From positions 115,026,520 through 115,090,519 of the forward strand of contig NC_077229.1 in assembly GCF_027887165.1 (NCBI RefSeq): 64,000 nucleotides of DNA, given 5' to 3'. Under the pieces are notes generated by a model. That model had not been told where the DNA came from and ran no database searches. It saw only the letters and a list, made by a program, of their open reading frames with translations. Position 1 is the first letter of the stretch. The number at the start of each line of letters is the position of its first letter. This DNA comes from Monodelphis domestica. Taxonomy: Eukaryota; Chordata; Mammalia; Didelphimorphia; Didelphidae. Shown here one piece after another: positions 1-11,465 of the stretch. A program made the translations under genes and the position numbers.

Positions 1-251
1 GATTCACAGCAAAATTCCTTTGAAGTTGCCAACACTCTGGTCATCACAGATCTCCTTCTAGAAGGAAAAACTCAGTGTATTTCTACTTCTTGGTCCACTA
101 GGCATGAGAACTTTCTACTGTTGGTGACTGTCACCCTGATCTGTTGCACTATCTTAAATCCTTCCTCCCAATTATCTATACCCTGAAATGGGGAGCTAAA
201 TTATTTTTATTGCAGTTACTTATTCCTATGCAATCTAAGAGCAACTAGAAG
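1..251. other. No recognisable feature
   Basis: I see no open reading frame of interest, no repeat that I recognise and no regulatory signature in this AT-rich stretch. Confidence 0.5.
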
Positions 252-345
252 GAAGGCCAGGAAAATAGCTCAATGGATAAGAGGGTTATCAGTCAGGAAG
301 ACTTGAGTTCAAATCCTCTCTCAATTTGAAATTGAGTTACAAGTA
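252..345 (+). mobile_element. CORE-SINE head, partial
   Basis: The stretch 'agctcaatggataagag ... gacttgagttcaaatcctc' is the tRNA-like head (A and B box region) of the marsupial CORE-SINEs found elsewhere in this window. The conserved 3' part is missing, so this is a 3'-truncated relic. Confidence 0.6.
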
Positions 346-718
346 TGAAACTTTCTCAAGGTAAAAGTAGAAAACAGTGAGATGTTGCAATAGGAAAAAT
401 GTTTTCCAGAGCTCTACTTTTTCCCCTTTCATACAGAAACAAAAGTCTCCATAAATGTGCTTGAAATTCATTAGAATTTTCCATTATAAAGTCTATCTCT
501 ACTATATATTTACTATATTAGATTTGTACATAGACAGAATTTGGTATTCTTAAAGTGCAAAATTTGTGATTCATTTGTATTTTTCCTAAATTTGTGATGT
601 ATAAGTGGAGCATTAAGTGTTACAGTTATGCATATAGTTACCTCTCTGGAAAAAAAATCCATATTATGAAAATGAACCTTGAAGCTTTAAATTTGGAGGA
701 AAAAAACTGAGAAATTGT

Positions 719-860
719 GTGAAATTGAGAAAGACTTACCTCAGTTTCCCTATCTATGAAGTAGAGATAATAAGAGTATCTAATTACAAGATTATTGTGA
801 ATATCAAATATAACCAATGTAGTTCACTTTGCAAACCATTAAGAGCTACATAAATATTAG
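719..860 (+). mobile_element. MIR-type SINE, 3' half
   Basis: Contains 'cctcagtttccctatct' followed by a purine-rich stretch, 'attattgtgaatatcaaa', and a 'tttgcaaaccattaagagct' tail. This order is typical of the 3' half of MIR on the plus strand. The 5' tRNA-like half is not visible. Confidence 0.6.
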
Positions 861-888
861 CTATTACTATTAGCAATTATCTAAAGCA

Positions 889-1075
889 AGAATTCTTAAC
901 TTTTTTGAGTATTACTGTGGCACTATGGTGAAGCCTATAGAATCCTCAGTATAATGTTTTTACATGAATAAAATAAAATTCATAAGATTACAAAGGAAAC
1001 AAGATATGTTGAAATGCAGTTATCAAAATGTTTCTTTTAAAAATAGATGCAAGGACCTTGGGTTAAGAATCCCTT
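889..1075 (+). mobile_element. hAT-like non-autonomous DNA repeat, copy 1
   Basis: Begins with 'gaattcttaac' and ends with 'gggttaagaatccc', so the ends are an inverted repeat. The interior ('gtgaagcctatagaatcctc ... aataaaataaaattcata') resembles the other copies at 2950-3135, 60385-60610 and 61065-61245. The family resembles palindromic mammalian DNA-transposon relics, but I cannot name it. The small 77-codon frame inside it is fortuitous. Confidence 0.5.
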
Positions 1076-1925
1076 CTTTGGCGATTGGTTCCCTAGCTAG
1101 ATCTCTGATATCATCCTTTATGAAAATAAATCATGATTCAGGAACCTGGAGGGAAAGCTGGCTGATGCATATTCTTTGTGTATTCGGTATCTTATAGAAG
1201 GATATTTATTTATTCATTTTTAATTCTGTCTAAGTTGCTAAGTTTGTTGTATTTAACTTGTGCCTTCTGTCAAAGATCAAAATGTAACATTTTATACCAA
1301 TCTAAACATGACTCTGGTGTTCAGGAGTCACATCTGTAAACAGAGAGGTTTCCTCACTTCCTATCTTTGATGATAATGATTAAAATGATGGTGATGATAG
1401 CACTGAAATTTATATATGGTATAACTCTAAGGTTTACAGAGCCATTTATGAATGCTCTCTCATTTGACCCTCAAAACCTACATGAATAATTTTTGTTCTG
1501 TTAATGCATAGTTATTACATACTTTCCTATGTCCCTCTACCATGGCAGTGTTGAAATATGAAGGTCAGGTAATCCCCTCTGATGACTTTCTGGTAGAGAG
1601 GTAACCTTTCCTGGCTCTCAGGCTTCTAGTTCTGTTTTCGTCTAATCATCAACAGATGGGTCTCTTTGTGATCAGTTTTTCCTACCTATCCCTCCTGCAA
1701 AAAATAGACAACAAAACAGGAAAAGGATAATACCTTTGTGCAAGCTATTACATATGCAATGAATTTCTCTGGTGCTTCCCAGAGGGATTTGCAGCACCAC
1801 CTAAGGAGTTTCTACCACTCTTTTGTCTGTAGTTCATATGGGCACAGTGAAGATCCTTACTATGGTGCAAAAATATTGGTTCATCCTAAAATTTTCTCCT
1901 TAGTACCCCAAGCACCTCTTCATTC
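1076..1925. other. Unassigned AT-rich sequence
   Basis: I see no recognisable repeat, exon or RNA. A trinucleotide-like stretch near 1370-1400 ('gatgataatgattaaaatga') is short and degenerate. Confidence 0.4.
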
Positions 1926-2180
1926 GGGGCAGCTAGACTATGAAGTGGGTAAAGTACCAGCCCTGGAGTCAACAAGAATCATCTTCCTGAGTTCAAATCC
2001 AGCCTCAGATATTTCCAACTATATGACCCTGAACAAGCAATTTAACCTGTTTGGCCTCAATTCCTTAGCTATAAAATGAGCCAGAGAAAGAAATGGCAAA
2101 CATTTCCAGTATCTTCACCAATAAAATTCCAAATGGTGTCATGAAGAGCTAAACATGACTGAAAGGACTGAACAACCATT
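1926..2180 (+). mobile_element. Marsupial CORE-SINE, near full length
   Basis: Starts 'ggggcagctaga', continues with the 'gccctggagtca' and 'gagttcaaatccagcctcag' tRNA-like region, then 'taaaatgagccagagaaag' and 'aaatggcaaacat', and ends 'catgactgaaaggactgaac'. That is the full order of the marsupial CORE-SINEs. A short 'cattc' lies on each side (1921-1925, 2178-2182) and may be a weak target-site duplication. The 113-codon frame across it has no functional meaning. Confidence 0.8.
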
Positions 2181-2236
2181 CTGTTTGGCTATCAGGTTAG
2201 GAACAGCCTTGCCGTCTACCATTCCTCCTCCTCATA

Positions 2237-2490
2237 GTTAAATTTATTTTTATAGCCTCTTATGGTCTGAAAAATACTTTCCAAACATTATCTCACTTGA
2301 TCTTGACAACAACCCTGAAATTTAAGAACTATTGTTATCCTTATTTTATAGATGAGGAAACTGAGGCAAACAGAAGTTAAGTGATTTACTCAGGCCACAC
2401 GTCTTATAAATTTCTGAGGTTCTATTGGAACTCAGGTCTTCCTAACTCTGCATTTAGCATTCTATCCACTGCACCAACTAACTGCCATGG
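2237..2490 (-). mobile_element. MIR-type SINE, minus strand
   Basis: Shows the MIR order in reverse complement: 'aacattatctcacttgatc', 'tagatgaggaaactgaggc', 'ggtcttcctaactctgc' and 'ttctatccactgcaccaac'. Nearly full length but diverged. Confidence 0.8.
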
Positions 2491-2949
2491 AGAGCCCTTG
2501 TCAACTTGCTGAACGATTTCAGTGACCTATAACAGGAGTTGCTATGAATAGGTTCTGTAGTCATTGACATATAACCAGTGGGATGGAAGTGTACCCATGT
2601 GTTCATAAGGACTCCGTCATGGTCACTAAAAAACTTTTTAAAGAAGCTCAATCCTAGATTTGAACTGTTCCTTACTTTAGATAGAGATAGAAACACAAGC
2701 TTCATAAGTCATATATTTAAGAATATATGTAAGGCATGAAACATACAACAACTGCACACTGTGATGATTCACCATCCAGGGGAGCTATATAATGTAAAAA
2801 AAAAATCTTTATATAAAAATACTCAGCCAAAATGTTGTGCGGAAACTAGCTTCAAGTGGCTTGATGTTCTTTTTATCACTGTTATGAAGCTTTGAAATAC
2901 TGTGAATTAAAACATGGCTCAAGACTCCATGAAATTTTCATGACATAGC

Positions 2950-3135
2950 CTAAGGGTTCTTAACTTGGGTCCATGAATTTTAAAATAATTGATAACCTTG
3001 TTTTGATATAATTGATTTGCTTTGGAATTATGTGTATTTTCTTTTATATATTTTAAAATATTATTCTGAAAAGAAACCCACAGGCTTGCCTAGTCTGCTA
3101 AGGGGGTCCATGACACAACAGAGGAGAAGAATCTC
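2950..3135 (-). mobile_element. hAT-like non-autonomous DNA repeat, copy 2
   Basis: Starts 'gggttcttaacttgggtcc', carries 'attattctgaaaagaaaccc' and 'gtccatgacaca', and ends 'agaagaatctct'. In reverse complement it follows the order of the copy at 889-1075, so it is inverted relative to that copy. Confidence 0.5.
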
Positions 3136-3825
3136 TGCTCACTGAGAATATCAGCCAAGCTTCCAATTTCCTATGCCAAACAGACCTCCAACTAAGAGAT
3201 GACTATGCCAAATTACCATAATGTAATATTAAAATGTATTAGATCTGTTTTCCCAGAGGTATTCAAAAGTTCTGCCCTGACTGCCTGATACTTGCTGCCA
3301 CAGTGTCTACCCAGAAGACTGCCAATATTAAATCTCATAAAAATGCCCCAGGTCTTTTAAAATGGTCCCTTTCACATCCTGCCAATCACCAACACAGCTG
3401 TCCACCATCAGGGCCAACAGAGGTGGATCCGTATATCCCAGTGCCCAAGAATCATTCACCCTTGGAGCTGGACACTTGAGTCTCTTGTCTTCCATGACTG
3501 TGCCCAACTGAGACTGATGGAGAAAGACCCCAGGAGTGTCACGTCAACAAGCCTACTCCATGTTTCACTTTGAACTCTTGGATCTGATGGTTGGATTTGA
3601 ATGTTCAAGAAAGAAATACATGATTCTTGTTTATCTACTTCTGCCTGTACCATAAATGCTCATTATGATATTTTGGAGGACTACTAAAATACACTCTAGA
3701 ATAAAGAGCATTCCTGTTTAGTTTTTGCATTCTTCATCTAATTGTACAATACAAAACTCAATCTTTGACAATATTTTCTCTTTCTATTCAATTTTATATT
3801 TTATCACTTGGACAATGATTACATG
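3136..3825. other. Unassigned sequence
   Basis: No repeat family or exon is recognised. The only frame present is a 65-codon minus-strand reading (3456-3653) without any known domain, which I regard as chance. Confidence 0.4.
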
Positions 3826-3941
3826 ACTATTGAATTAACTGTGAACTCTTAGGAGCAAAGACTTTCCCTTACCATTTTTTGTATCTCCAGCACTTAGCAT
3901 AGTACTTGGCACATTGTATGTGTTTAATAAATGTTTTTTGA
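3826..3941 (+). mobile_element. L2/L3-type LINE 3' end
   Basis: Reads 'gtatctccagcacttagca', 'tagtacttggcacattgta' and 'ttaataaatgttttt', the characteristic terminal sequence of the CR1-clade L2/L3 LINEs. It was later the insertion site of the SINE that follows. Confidence 0.7.
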
Positions 3942-4176
3942 GCAGTAGATGGCAGAGTGGCTAGAGTATTGGTCTTGGAGTCAAGAAAACTCACCCCTAG
4001 TTCAAATCCTGTCTCAAACTCTTAATAGCTGCAGGACCCTGGACAAGTCACTAACTCTATTTTTCTCTTCTGTAAAATGAGCTGGAGAAGGAAATGGCAA
4101 ATGGCTCCAGAATCTTTGCCAAGAACACATCAAATGGGGTCATGAAGAGTCATGACTGAAAAGACTGAATAGCAAC
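3942..4176 (+). mobile_element. CORE-SINE with target-site duplication
   Basis: Near-complete marsupial CORE-SINE ('gatggcagagtggctagag', 'agttcaaatcctgtctcaaa', 'gagctggagaaggaaatggc', 'catgactgaaaagactgaat'). It is flanked by a 13-bp direct repeat with one mismatch: 'aaatgttttttga' at 3929-3941 and 'aaatgtttattga' at 4177-4189. It therefore inserted into the tail of the L2/L3 relic. Confidence 0.85.
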
Positions 4177-4285
4177 AAATGTTTATTGATTGACTACCTA
4201 CAGTTTTTTTCAGCTGGCTTGACAATGTGCCTCAACAACCAACCTTCACATCTTTCTGACTTGCTCAATTGTTCCTAAGCACTCA

Positions 4286-4462
4286 GGGGCAGCTAGGTTG
4301 GCTCAGTGAATAGAGATCAAGGTTTAGACATGGGAAATCCTGGGTTCAAATCACATACTTCCTAGCTGGGCAATTCAATTGCATAGATCTTAGAACACTT
4401 CTGTCTTGGAATCAATACTTCAATATTAAGTATTGATTCTAAGGTGGAAGGTAATGCCCAAG
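4286..4462 (+). mobile_element. CORE-SINE with hairpin 3' end
   Basis: Starts 'ggggcagctaggttgg' and has a shortened body. It ends in an imperfect inverted repeat in which 'tgtcttggaatcaatactt' (about 4410-4430) pairs with 'aagtattgattctaaggtgg' (about 4427-4446). The same 3' end occurs at 15686-15885, 45491-45690 and 58579-58781. Confidence 0.75.
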
Positions 4463-5550
4463 CATTTTGATGATGGTTTCCCATTAATCATAATACCAGG
4501 CACCAATCTCTTCATGACAGTAGAATTCTCTTTGTTTTCATGGCAGTAATTTTTAAGTACTCGTTTTGAGTCCCAAAGTGTTTTATTCAACTCTCCTTAG
4601 CTTAGTCAGCAAATTGTATTCAAGTTGACTAGATGGACCTCATTTCCTTAGATTTGTGGCCTCTAACACTTGAGTTTAGGACAGCATCTCAATGTATATT
4701 AAAAAGTATGTGCAGTATACCCTCATCTCATTAATCAGAGGCTCAGACATCTATTAAGTTATTGGAGAATCTTTACAGTGATCTCTTATGATATACATTC
4801 AGAATGAAACAATGGAATGAGAAAGGTAGATAAGTAGAGTTCTGCCTTATTTCATATCCTACCTTCATATCAGTGACCTTTTCTTTCTTCCATATGGATT
4901 TACTTCCTACCACAGAAGTGGATAGACTTCTTTCATCCCCAGCACAACTTACTAATGTGAACTTGATATTATATTTTCTATTTCTCACTCCCGTAGAAAC
5001 CTCTTTTTCCATTATCTGTTGACAAAGGGCTGTCTATTGATTGGCTGTTTATTGAAAACATATAAGTGCCTTCTGTGAGAAAGGAATGTGATATGTACAA
5101 TTGGCCATGTATTTCCTTAGTTATTTTTCCCCTTAGTTATTTATTCATGAAGCTTTTTATTCTTTTTTCCCTCGTAACATTTTGATGAGCCACTTCTATT
5201 CAGATAACACACTATTGTGACAATGAACTGGAAAGCTCTCAATATCTCCATGTCTCTGGAAATTACTGCTAAGTTTTCTGCTAGATCCCTGCAAGCACTG
5301 CAAACTCAGATTTCTTCGTTTCAGTACTGTTTTATTGTTCACATTGTTTAGAATAAAGGAGAATCAACAACTCTATTACTTTTGATGGAATAGAGGATCA
5401 GTAGGCCTTATCATCTATCCTGCCTCTGTGCCCTATAGCCCCCCAGCACTGAAAATTAATAATCATATGTTATCTAAGGACCCCTGGGCCTTGTCATCAT
5501 CCATTATTACACTCTTAGGACTTGCAGCTCAACTTTATTTATGAGAATAG
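4463..5550. other. Unassigned AT-rich sequence
   Basis: No recognisable repeat, exon or RNA gene. A 79-codon minus-strand frame (4773-5012) has no known domain. Confidence 0.4.
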
Positions 5551-5554
5551 ATGA

Positions 5555-5640
5555 TGCCTCAACTTTTCTACTTATATCTCTAATGTTTAGTATAGTACTT
5601 GGCACATGATAAATACTTAACAAGTGCTTTTAAAGTCATT
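5555..5640 (+). mobile_element. L2/L3-type LINE 3' end, short
   Basis: 'atctctaatgtttagtata', 'gtacttggcacatgataaat' and 'acttaacaagtgctttt' match the terminal segment of the L2/L3-type LINE described at 3826-3941. Confidence 0.55.
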
Positions 5641-6063
5641 AATTAATCTACTTATTCTCCTCCCTTATCAGGGAATAATTCATACTCTAATCAATACCTT
5701 CTGAGACAACCACACTCATGAGTAGGGATTTATCTAGACCAACCCTGATGCCATCCAGTGTCTTTTGGATTCCCTATGCTGCCTGGCAACTGATTTTCTG
5801 AGTTGGACCCTGCCTGTCCCTGGATTCTCTAAGACTTAAAAGCATCTCCTTAAGCATATACAACTTAATTCAATAGTTAACTTCTATTCTAATTGCAGTC
5901 TTTGTCTTTTTCCCTGTTCAATGGGTCTCCAAGAGTGTGACTACTCCCAGAACTGGTGACATTTATATAGATACTCAGCTGAATCCATTTGCTTTCTTTA
6001 TATTTGGGGAGGTATTAGAGATGAACATAATTGGGTGAAAGTACTGAATCTTCAAAGAGGGAA

Positions 6064-6440
6064 TGTTGGAAGCCCAGAGAGGAGGACTCTATATCACTCT
6101 TCTATTGAATTGAACCAGCATCCACATTTGGCAAAATAAGTAGTCATGACCACTTTTTGGAATTTGGGTTTGCCCCACCCTATACCAGAGAAAAACTGTT
6201 TGCCCTGCTCCACTTCTAAGAGCAGCCACAAAGAGAATTAAGTTGCCAGCTCTATTACAAGACTAACTGAAGACATAAACACATTATTTTACTTAATGCA
6301 TAAAAGTACAATTTATGCTTAGTTTGAGGTCAGGGTTAGGGTTCTTTCTTTTCCTTTCCCTTTCCCAATTCCTTCAAAGCTAAATGTTCACGAATAAAGT
6401 TTTGTCTGAGTTAAACAAATTAATTGTGAGCTGTGATTTT
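6064..6440 (+). mobile_element. Possible LTR relic
   Basis: A block starting 'tgttggaagcccagag' that contains an AATAAA near 6393 followed by 'gttttgtctgagtt', as in the R/U5 part of old ERV LTRs. No target-site duplication or clear terminal 'ca' was found, so this is a weak call. Confidence 0.25.
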
Positions 6441-6580
6441 TCCAAGACTCCCTAAATATATCTGTGGTATATTTGACATGTCTTTATCCAGCCTCTACTT
6501 AAGAGACTGACCTCAAGTGGTGTGGAACTTGCTAATTACTAATTTGACCTATCAGGAAGAACTGAGAGCTGAGAACAAGT

Positions 6581-6582
<2 letters not shown>

Positions 6583-6659
<77 letters not shown>

Positions 6660-6720
6660 CCTCTCTTTTTCCCTGTCTCAGTGTCTCTTTTTATTTCTCT
6701 CTCTGCCTCTTCTCTTTCTC
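6583..6720. repeat. (TC)n microsatellite
   Basis: About 37 uninterrupted TC units (6583-6656) followed by degenerate pyrimidine-rich sequence to about 6720. It creates long Ser/Leu or Arg/Glu repeat frames on both strands that are not genes. Confidence 0.95.
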
Positions 6721-8424
6721 TCATTCACAAATACATAGAGATTGTTTATCATTCATTTTTGAGGTCCAATAACATCAATGAATGATTTCTTGATTTGCCT
6801 GTGCATTGGATTTAAGTGAGGCAGAGTTGTACAAAGTTGTTGGCCTCATTCAATTTCTCTCAGAGTCCTCTAAGTCCAGCAGCATTACAAAAGTCGAGAA
6901 GACTGGCAATGGCTCAAGATGCAGTGGATGACCTTGGCATCTTGGATGTCAGTCCAAGGGCTTAGAGATCCATTGCCTGATTCAGCCACCTTTATGACTG
7001 TTAGAACAAATTGTTTTCATCTCCATACTGGGAATTCCATATCAAGTCTTCACATACTTGGGGTAGACATCTCCTTTAATTCACCTACACTTATGAAGCC
7101 TGTCAGTTACCTTTAATCTATTTTAGCCTATCTGCCAAGACAATTATATTGTGTATGTGGCCTTTGCAATGTGATAGCTTCTTGAAGCCACAAGTGAGAG
7201 TTATGAGAGGTGGACACTAAAGGTGGGTGAACACCCCTGAAAAGGTCTGGGAAAACCATCACATTGAGCTGCTCATTCCTGAATACCCCATGTACCCCAA
7301 ATATAGATAGAAAGCTATGTATGGATTGGATATATAAATATATGTAGATATATTTTATATATTTCTGTGTATATATTAATATATATCCTATGTATATGTT
7401 TATGTATACATAAATATATATGTACATTACATATACAACAATTATTGACATTTTATTATTGTCATTGTTGTTTTACCTCTTTCTACTAATGATAATATAG
7501 TGAAGAGTTGTCTCTTTCCTCTCTTAAATCACATGTCTTTTGTTAGAGTATCTTCCAGAAACTCAAATCTGTACAGATATCTTTTGGTGATCTTTGAGAA
7601 CTAGCCATAAGCAAATGGTATAATCTGTTACAGCTACCCAGAAGGTCAATGAGAGATGGAAAAGCAAATAGAAGCTAGTAGTGCATTTCAAAATTCCCCA
7701 AAGACTTAGAAAAAGGTGCTTATTAGAATGGTATGCAGATCACCTTGGAACTGGAAGAGGTAGGAAATAAACTGATTTAGGGCAGAAAACAGAAAAATTT
7801 TAAAGCTTGGGCCTGTTGGATTCAAATGTAAAACAGTAGAAGGTTCTGAAGAAGTTAATGGCACTTGAAATAGCTGTAATACTGCAACCAACCTGAGACA
7901 CTATCCATCATTAATACTTGAATGGTCTAGCCTTCTGACAGCTAATGACATTTATTGGAGTAGTCCTGAATATTAAGAATTAGAAAGGATAGCTACAGTT
8001 GTGGAGAGAACATAGAATTCCTGCCAGGATTAGTGCAACCAAGCACCACTATGACGGAGCAAACTAGAATTCCCCTTTTATGGTTCCCTACTCTAAGAAC
8101 TCTAAGTAATTGGTGTGGAAGGGTGGGCCATCAGAAGGTAAGTTGAGCCTTTTGCTTCTCCATGGGCTCAGAAGTGAGTCCTTTCATATATAAATAAAAT
8201 CTAATACTTTAAAGCCTTGTTAGCTTGACTGCTTATAAGGGTAGGCTGTGGTTACTCTTTGGGATGTTCCAGATGATTGAAGTTCACAGAGTCTGCTCAG
8301 TTAGGGGCAGTTAGACAAAATGATATGAGAGTTTTGGAGTGTAGCTTAGTCATTTGTATAAAAATTATGATAAAATTTTATCTATGAGAGGGGAGATACT
8401 TTGGGGGTATAACAGGTAGGAAAG
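6721..8424. other. Mostly unassigned; AT-rich block and weak LTR-like stretch
   Basis: 7320-7440 is an AT/TATA-rich low-complexity block. 7975-8230 ('tgtggagagaacatagaatt' to 'tatataaataaaatctaat') has an LTR-like look, with an AATAAA near 8195, but no flanking duplication was found. The rest is not recognised. Confidence 0.35.
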
Positions 8425-8675
8425 GTAATTAGCATTTAAATCGTACCTACTATGTGAGAGGCATTTTTACAAATATTATTTTTTTGATTCTTAAAGAGAA
8501 CAACTCTGGGAGATAAATACTTTATCTCCTTTTACAGTTGAAGAAACTGAGGCAAGGGTCACACAGCTCAAAGTCATACAGTTAATGTCTGAAACTAAAT
8601 CTAAACTCAGGTCTTCCTGATTTCCAGACTAATATACTCTCTCCACTGCTCTATGAGCTGCCTTGGTAGGGTACT
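8425..8675 (-). mobile_element. MIR-type SINE, minus strand
   Basis: 'cctactatgtgagaggcatt', 'gttgaagaaactgaggcaag', 'gtcacacagctcaaagtcat' and 'ctctccactgctctatgagc' occur in MIR reverse-complement order. Confidence 0.75.
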
Positions 8676-8699
8676 TCTTTCTGATGCTTATGTTCTACC

Positions 8700-9035
8700 A
8701 AATAGAGGTCAGTAGAACCACAAAATATTTCAATTTGAAGAGATAGTGGAGATAATCTAGTCTTACCTTATTCATTTTACAGATTAAAAAAAGTGAAACT
8801 GTTGATTTTAACTTCCAAGTCATAGCATCATAGATTAGATCTAGAAGGTACTTTGGAGGCTCTTTAGTACAACTCCTCATTTTACAGGTAAAAAAAAATT
8901 ATGTTCTAGGGATATTAAGTCATTTGTTCAAGGACCCAGAAGTAATAAGTGAAAAAGGAAGAATTTGAACCCAGGTTTTGAGTTTCTATGTCCAGAATAC
9001 TTTCCATGACATCAAGCTATCTCTAAGCATTTAAC
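8700..9035 (-). mobile_element. MIR3-like SINE relics, two overlapping
   Basis: Two successive 'catagattagatctagaagg / ctcattttacag'-type modules (about 8715-8805 and 8815-9030), the second continuing into 'aggacccagaagtaataag' and 'gaatttgaacccaggt'. Strand is given by the MIR convention. The doubling of the 5' module resembles the arrays near 20-21.5 kb. Confidence 0.6.
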
Positions 9036-10115
9036 TAGGGCATTTATAAGTATCAAATTAGATATATCTGCAGTTTCTTACAAACATTAAAGGACAATAT
9101 AAGCATTAACTATTATCATTATATTCAACTGGTATCTTCTAACCATGTCAAAACAGTGACTCCTAGATGACCTCTCCTACACTCCTTCATTAAATCACTT
9201 GAAGATTAAATTTCATCTATAAAATGAGTATAACACTAGCACTACAAACTTCATATGTTTGCTTTTTTGGTGGGGGTACTTTGTAATCCTTAAATTTCAT
9301 TGTAAAGGGGATAATAAAAAGTGTAAAAAAGTTAATGCTTCTTTTCTTTTGTGGGGAAGTAAGAAAACATTCCTCAATCAAACCTAATGGAATGATAAGA
9401 TGGCTAGCCTTTACCTGGCTCAAAAATAAACCAGGTCCATCCTGGTAGTTTTTTCAAAAGAAAGCTTATCAGTTCTATAGGCAGTTGGGACAGCAGGAGC
9501 TCTGTCAGTTAAGAGACCATCATTTCTAGCCATCAAGAATGGAGCTAGTTCTTGAGAGGGAATTCCTCTTTTCCTTTGGAGATGTTTCAGAATACAGGAG
9601 AGAAGAGGAATTTTCTATCTCCTCTCACCTCCCGCAACTTTTATAAGGATGTCTTGTTTACTAGTAGACACTCCATCTAGGAGCAAGCAGACCCAAAATG
9701 TCCAGTTGCTGAATTGAGTTGAGAAATAAAGAAGAACAGGCTCAGGGAGCTCAGTCAAATGATCTGATCAGAAAGATTCTGTGTCAAGAAACAACTGTGT
9801 GAAAACATGTAAAGAGCAAAGATGTCAGAGTGCTACAGTCCTCCCTAGGATGTGAGTTGTCTTTATTGATGGGTTCTCTATGTGTGTCTCTCTACTATTG
9901 TACTCTATGTATGTTCTTTACTCTGATGTTGTTATTGGTGAGCTAGGGTCCCTGGGCTTAATATGGAACATGTTTTAGAGTTACTTTTTTCTTACTTTAC
10001 CATTTCATTAAATGCCTTTCTTTTGACTCATATTCTCTGTCTGACTGTTGAAGGAAAATGCTCTGGTAGGGGCTTATGAGTTATAGTTACAGGCTTATGC
10101 ATCCACAGAGGATGT
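9036..10115. other. Mostly unassigned; possible LTR end
   Basis: 9640-10110 has LTR-like composition, with ATTAAA near 10008 followed by 'tgcctttcttttgac', but I could not set its ends. No exon or RNA is seen. Confidence 0.3.
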
Positions 10116-10118
10116 TGA

Positions 10119-10380
10119 CCTTTGTGGGTTTTAAAATTAATATACAATAACTCAAGTATTATATTTATAAGATTTATTAATAATAACTAAAATAAAACTT
10201 ACACTTAACTCATCTGGAGTCACAAGAGAAGAGATTGAGGGAGGAGTCAAAGCAAACTTAAATGCAATCATGTAAATGTGAGGACAAGGGAAAAGGATTC
10301 TAGGTAATACAGAAAGGAATTTTGGGTAATGTAGTTTTTAGGGGCTCAAGAATTTCCAATTATACACCTTGGAGTCAGTC
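10119..10380 (-). mobile_element. LTR-like dispersed repeat, copy A
   Basis: Runs from 'tgtgggttttaaaattaat' (10123) to 'tccaattatacacc' (TACA ends at 10376), with 'cctt' on each side. In minus-strand sense it starts 'tgtataattggaaat', followed by 'ctacattacccaaaattcc'. The second copy is at 56674-56978 and shares both ends. TG...CA ends and a 4-bp flank suggest a solo LTR, but both copies having the same 'cctt' flank leaves the boundary uncertain. Confidence 0.5.
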
Positions 10381-10639
10381 ATATCACCCACAGGACTTGC
10401 AAGTGTGAACTGGGGATGGGGCTACCCTCAGGGTGCTATAATGTATGAATACAGTAGTACCCATGGTATTCATATGTCATAGATTCCATATTTTTCTGTC
10501 TTGTTCATTCCTTGCACATATTTTCCATAAATATTCTATTACTGATTTACTAGAGGCTTTCTTTGAGTTCTTCTGTCCTTTAATATTTTGTCATAATGTG
10601 GGAAGGAAGGGAATGGATGAAGAAAAGTTGCTGCTATTG

Positions 10640-10815
10640 CTATTGTTGTTAAGCAGCTTGGATATAGAGTGCTTTCCTTAGAATCAGAAAGACTTGGGTT
10701 CAAATATTACCTCTGATGTTTTATTAGCTTTACCTTTCAGAGTCTCAGTTCTTCTCAACTATAAAATGGGGAAAATAATACTTAAATGACCTACCTTGTA
10801 GAATAACCACCACCA
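10640..10815 (+). mobile_element. MIR/CORE-SINE, plus strand
   Basis: 'gtgctttccttagaatcaga', 'gacttgggttcaaatatta', 'tctcagttcttctcaacta' and 'taaaatggggaaaataata' appear in SINE sense order, followed by a short CAC-rich stretch. Confidence 0.65.
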
Positions 10816-11384
10816 CCCCCATACCATCTTTCTTCTCTGTGGGAATAGGTCCAGAATCCTGGTCTACTTGGGAGAAAATATTCATTGTTCCATAGAGAGA
10901 CGTAGAGCCATTTGTAAAATGCCATGTATGCTAACAACCCCACATGTAAATATCTATAAAAATCATCGATGAACTAGCAGCAAGTTCCCTAAGGCATCTC
11001 TTGTACTGTGCCTGTTTCAACTGCTCTCATAGTTTTATTAACACTACTTCTTCTTGCTGTCAAAACCATTTTCAAATCATTTCTTATACTTTCCCTTGTG
11101 GCATTAATGACGTTCACCTAGAGCTAATGGGAAGTTGATAGCAACAGGAGAAATGTAAGCTAGTTAGGCCAGAGTTTGGTGCTTTCTCCAGTTCTTAAAC
11201 ACACATCATTCCTGTCAGCTCTAATCTTTAAGACACATTAATTTCTAAGTCTAGAGCAGAACTGCTCCAGGAGTCTGATGCCTATCTTAAATAAGGGAAA
11301 TTAAGTCAAGATATTATTTGATATTTAATTAGAGCAGTGAAGTGCTCCTTGACCTCCACCAAATGAAAAGTGTTTCCAGATATC
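10816..11384. other. Unassigned sequence
   Basis: No repeat, exon or RNA recognised. Confidence 0.4.
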
Positions 11385-11465
11385 TCAGCCTGGTGCAGTG
11401 AAAGAGGTCTGTATTTGGAGTTGGAAGAGCCAGACTCAGATTTTAGCCCAGATACTTATATACTT
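11385..11465 (+). mobile_element. CORE-SINE head, partial
   Basis: 'tggtgcagtgaaagaggtct' and 'ggagttggaagagccagact' match the tRNA-like head of the SINEs. The 3' part is missing. Confidence 0.45.

Noticed and set aside
6330..6340. Telomere-like 'gggttaggg'
   Set aside because: Less than two units; chance.
6517..6785. Ser/Leu-rich and Arg/Glu-rich frames of 61-73 codons
   Set aside because: They are translations of the (TC)n microsatellite on both strands.
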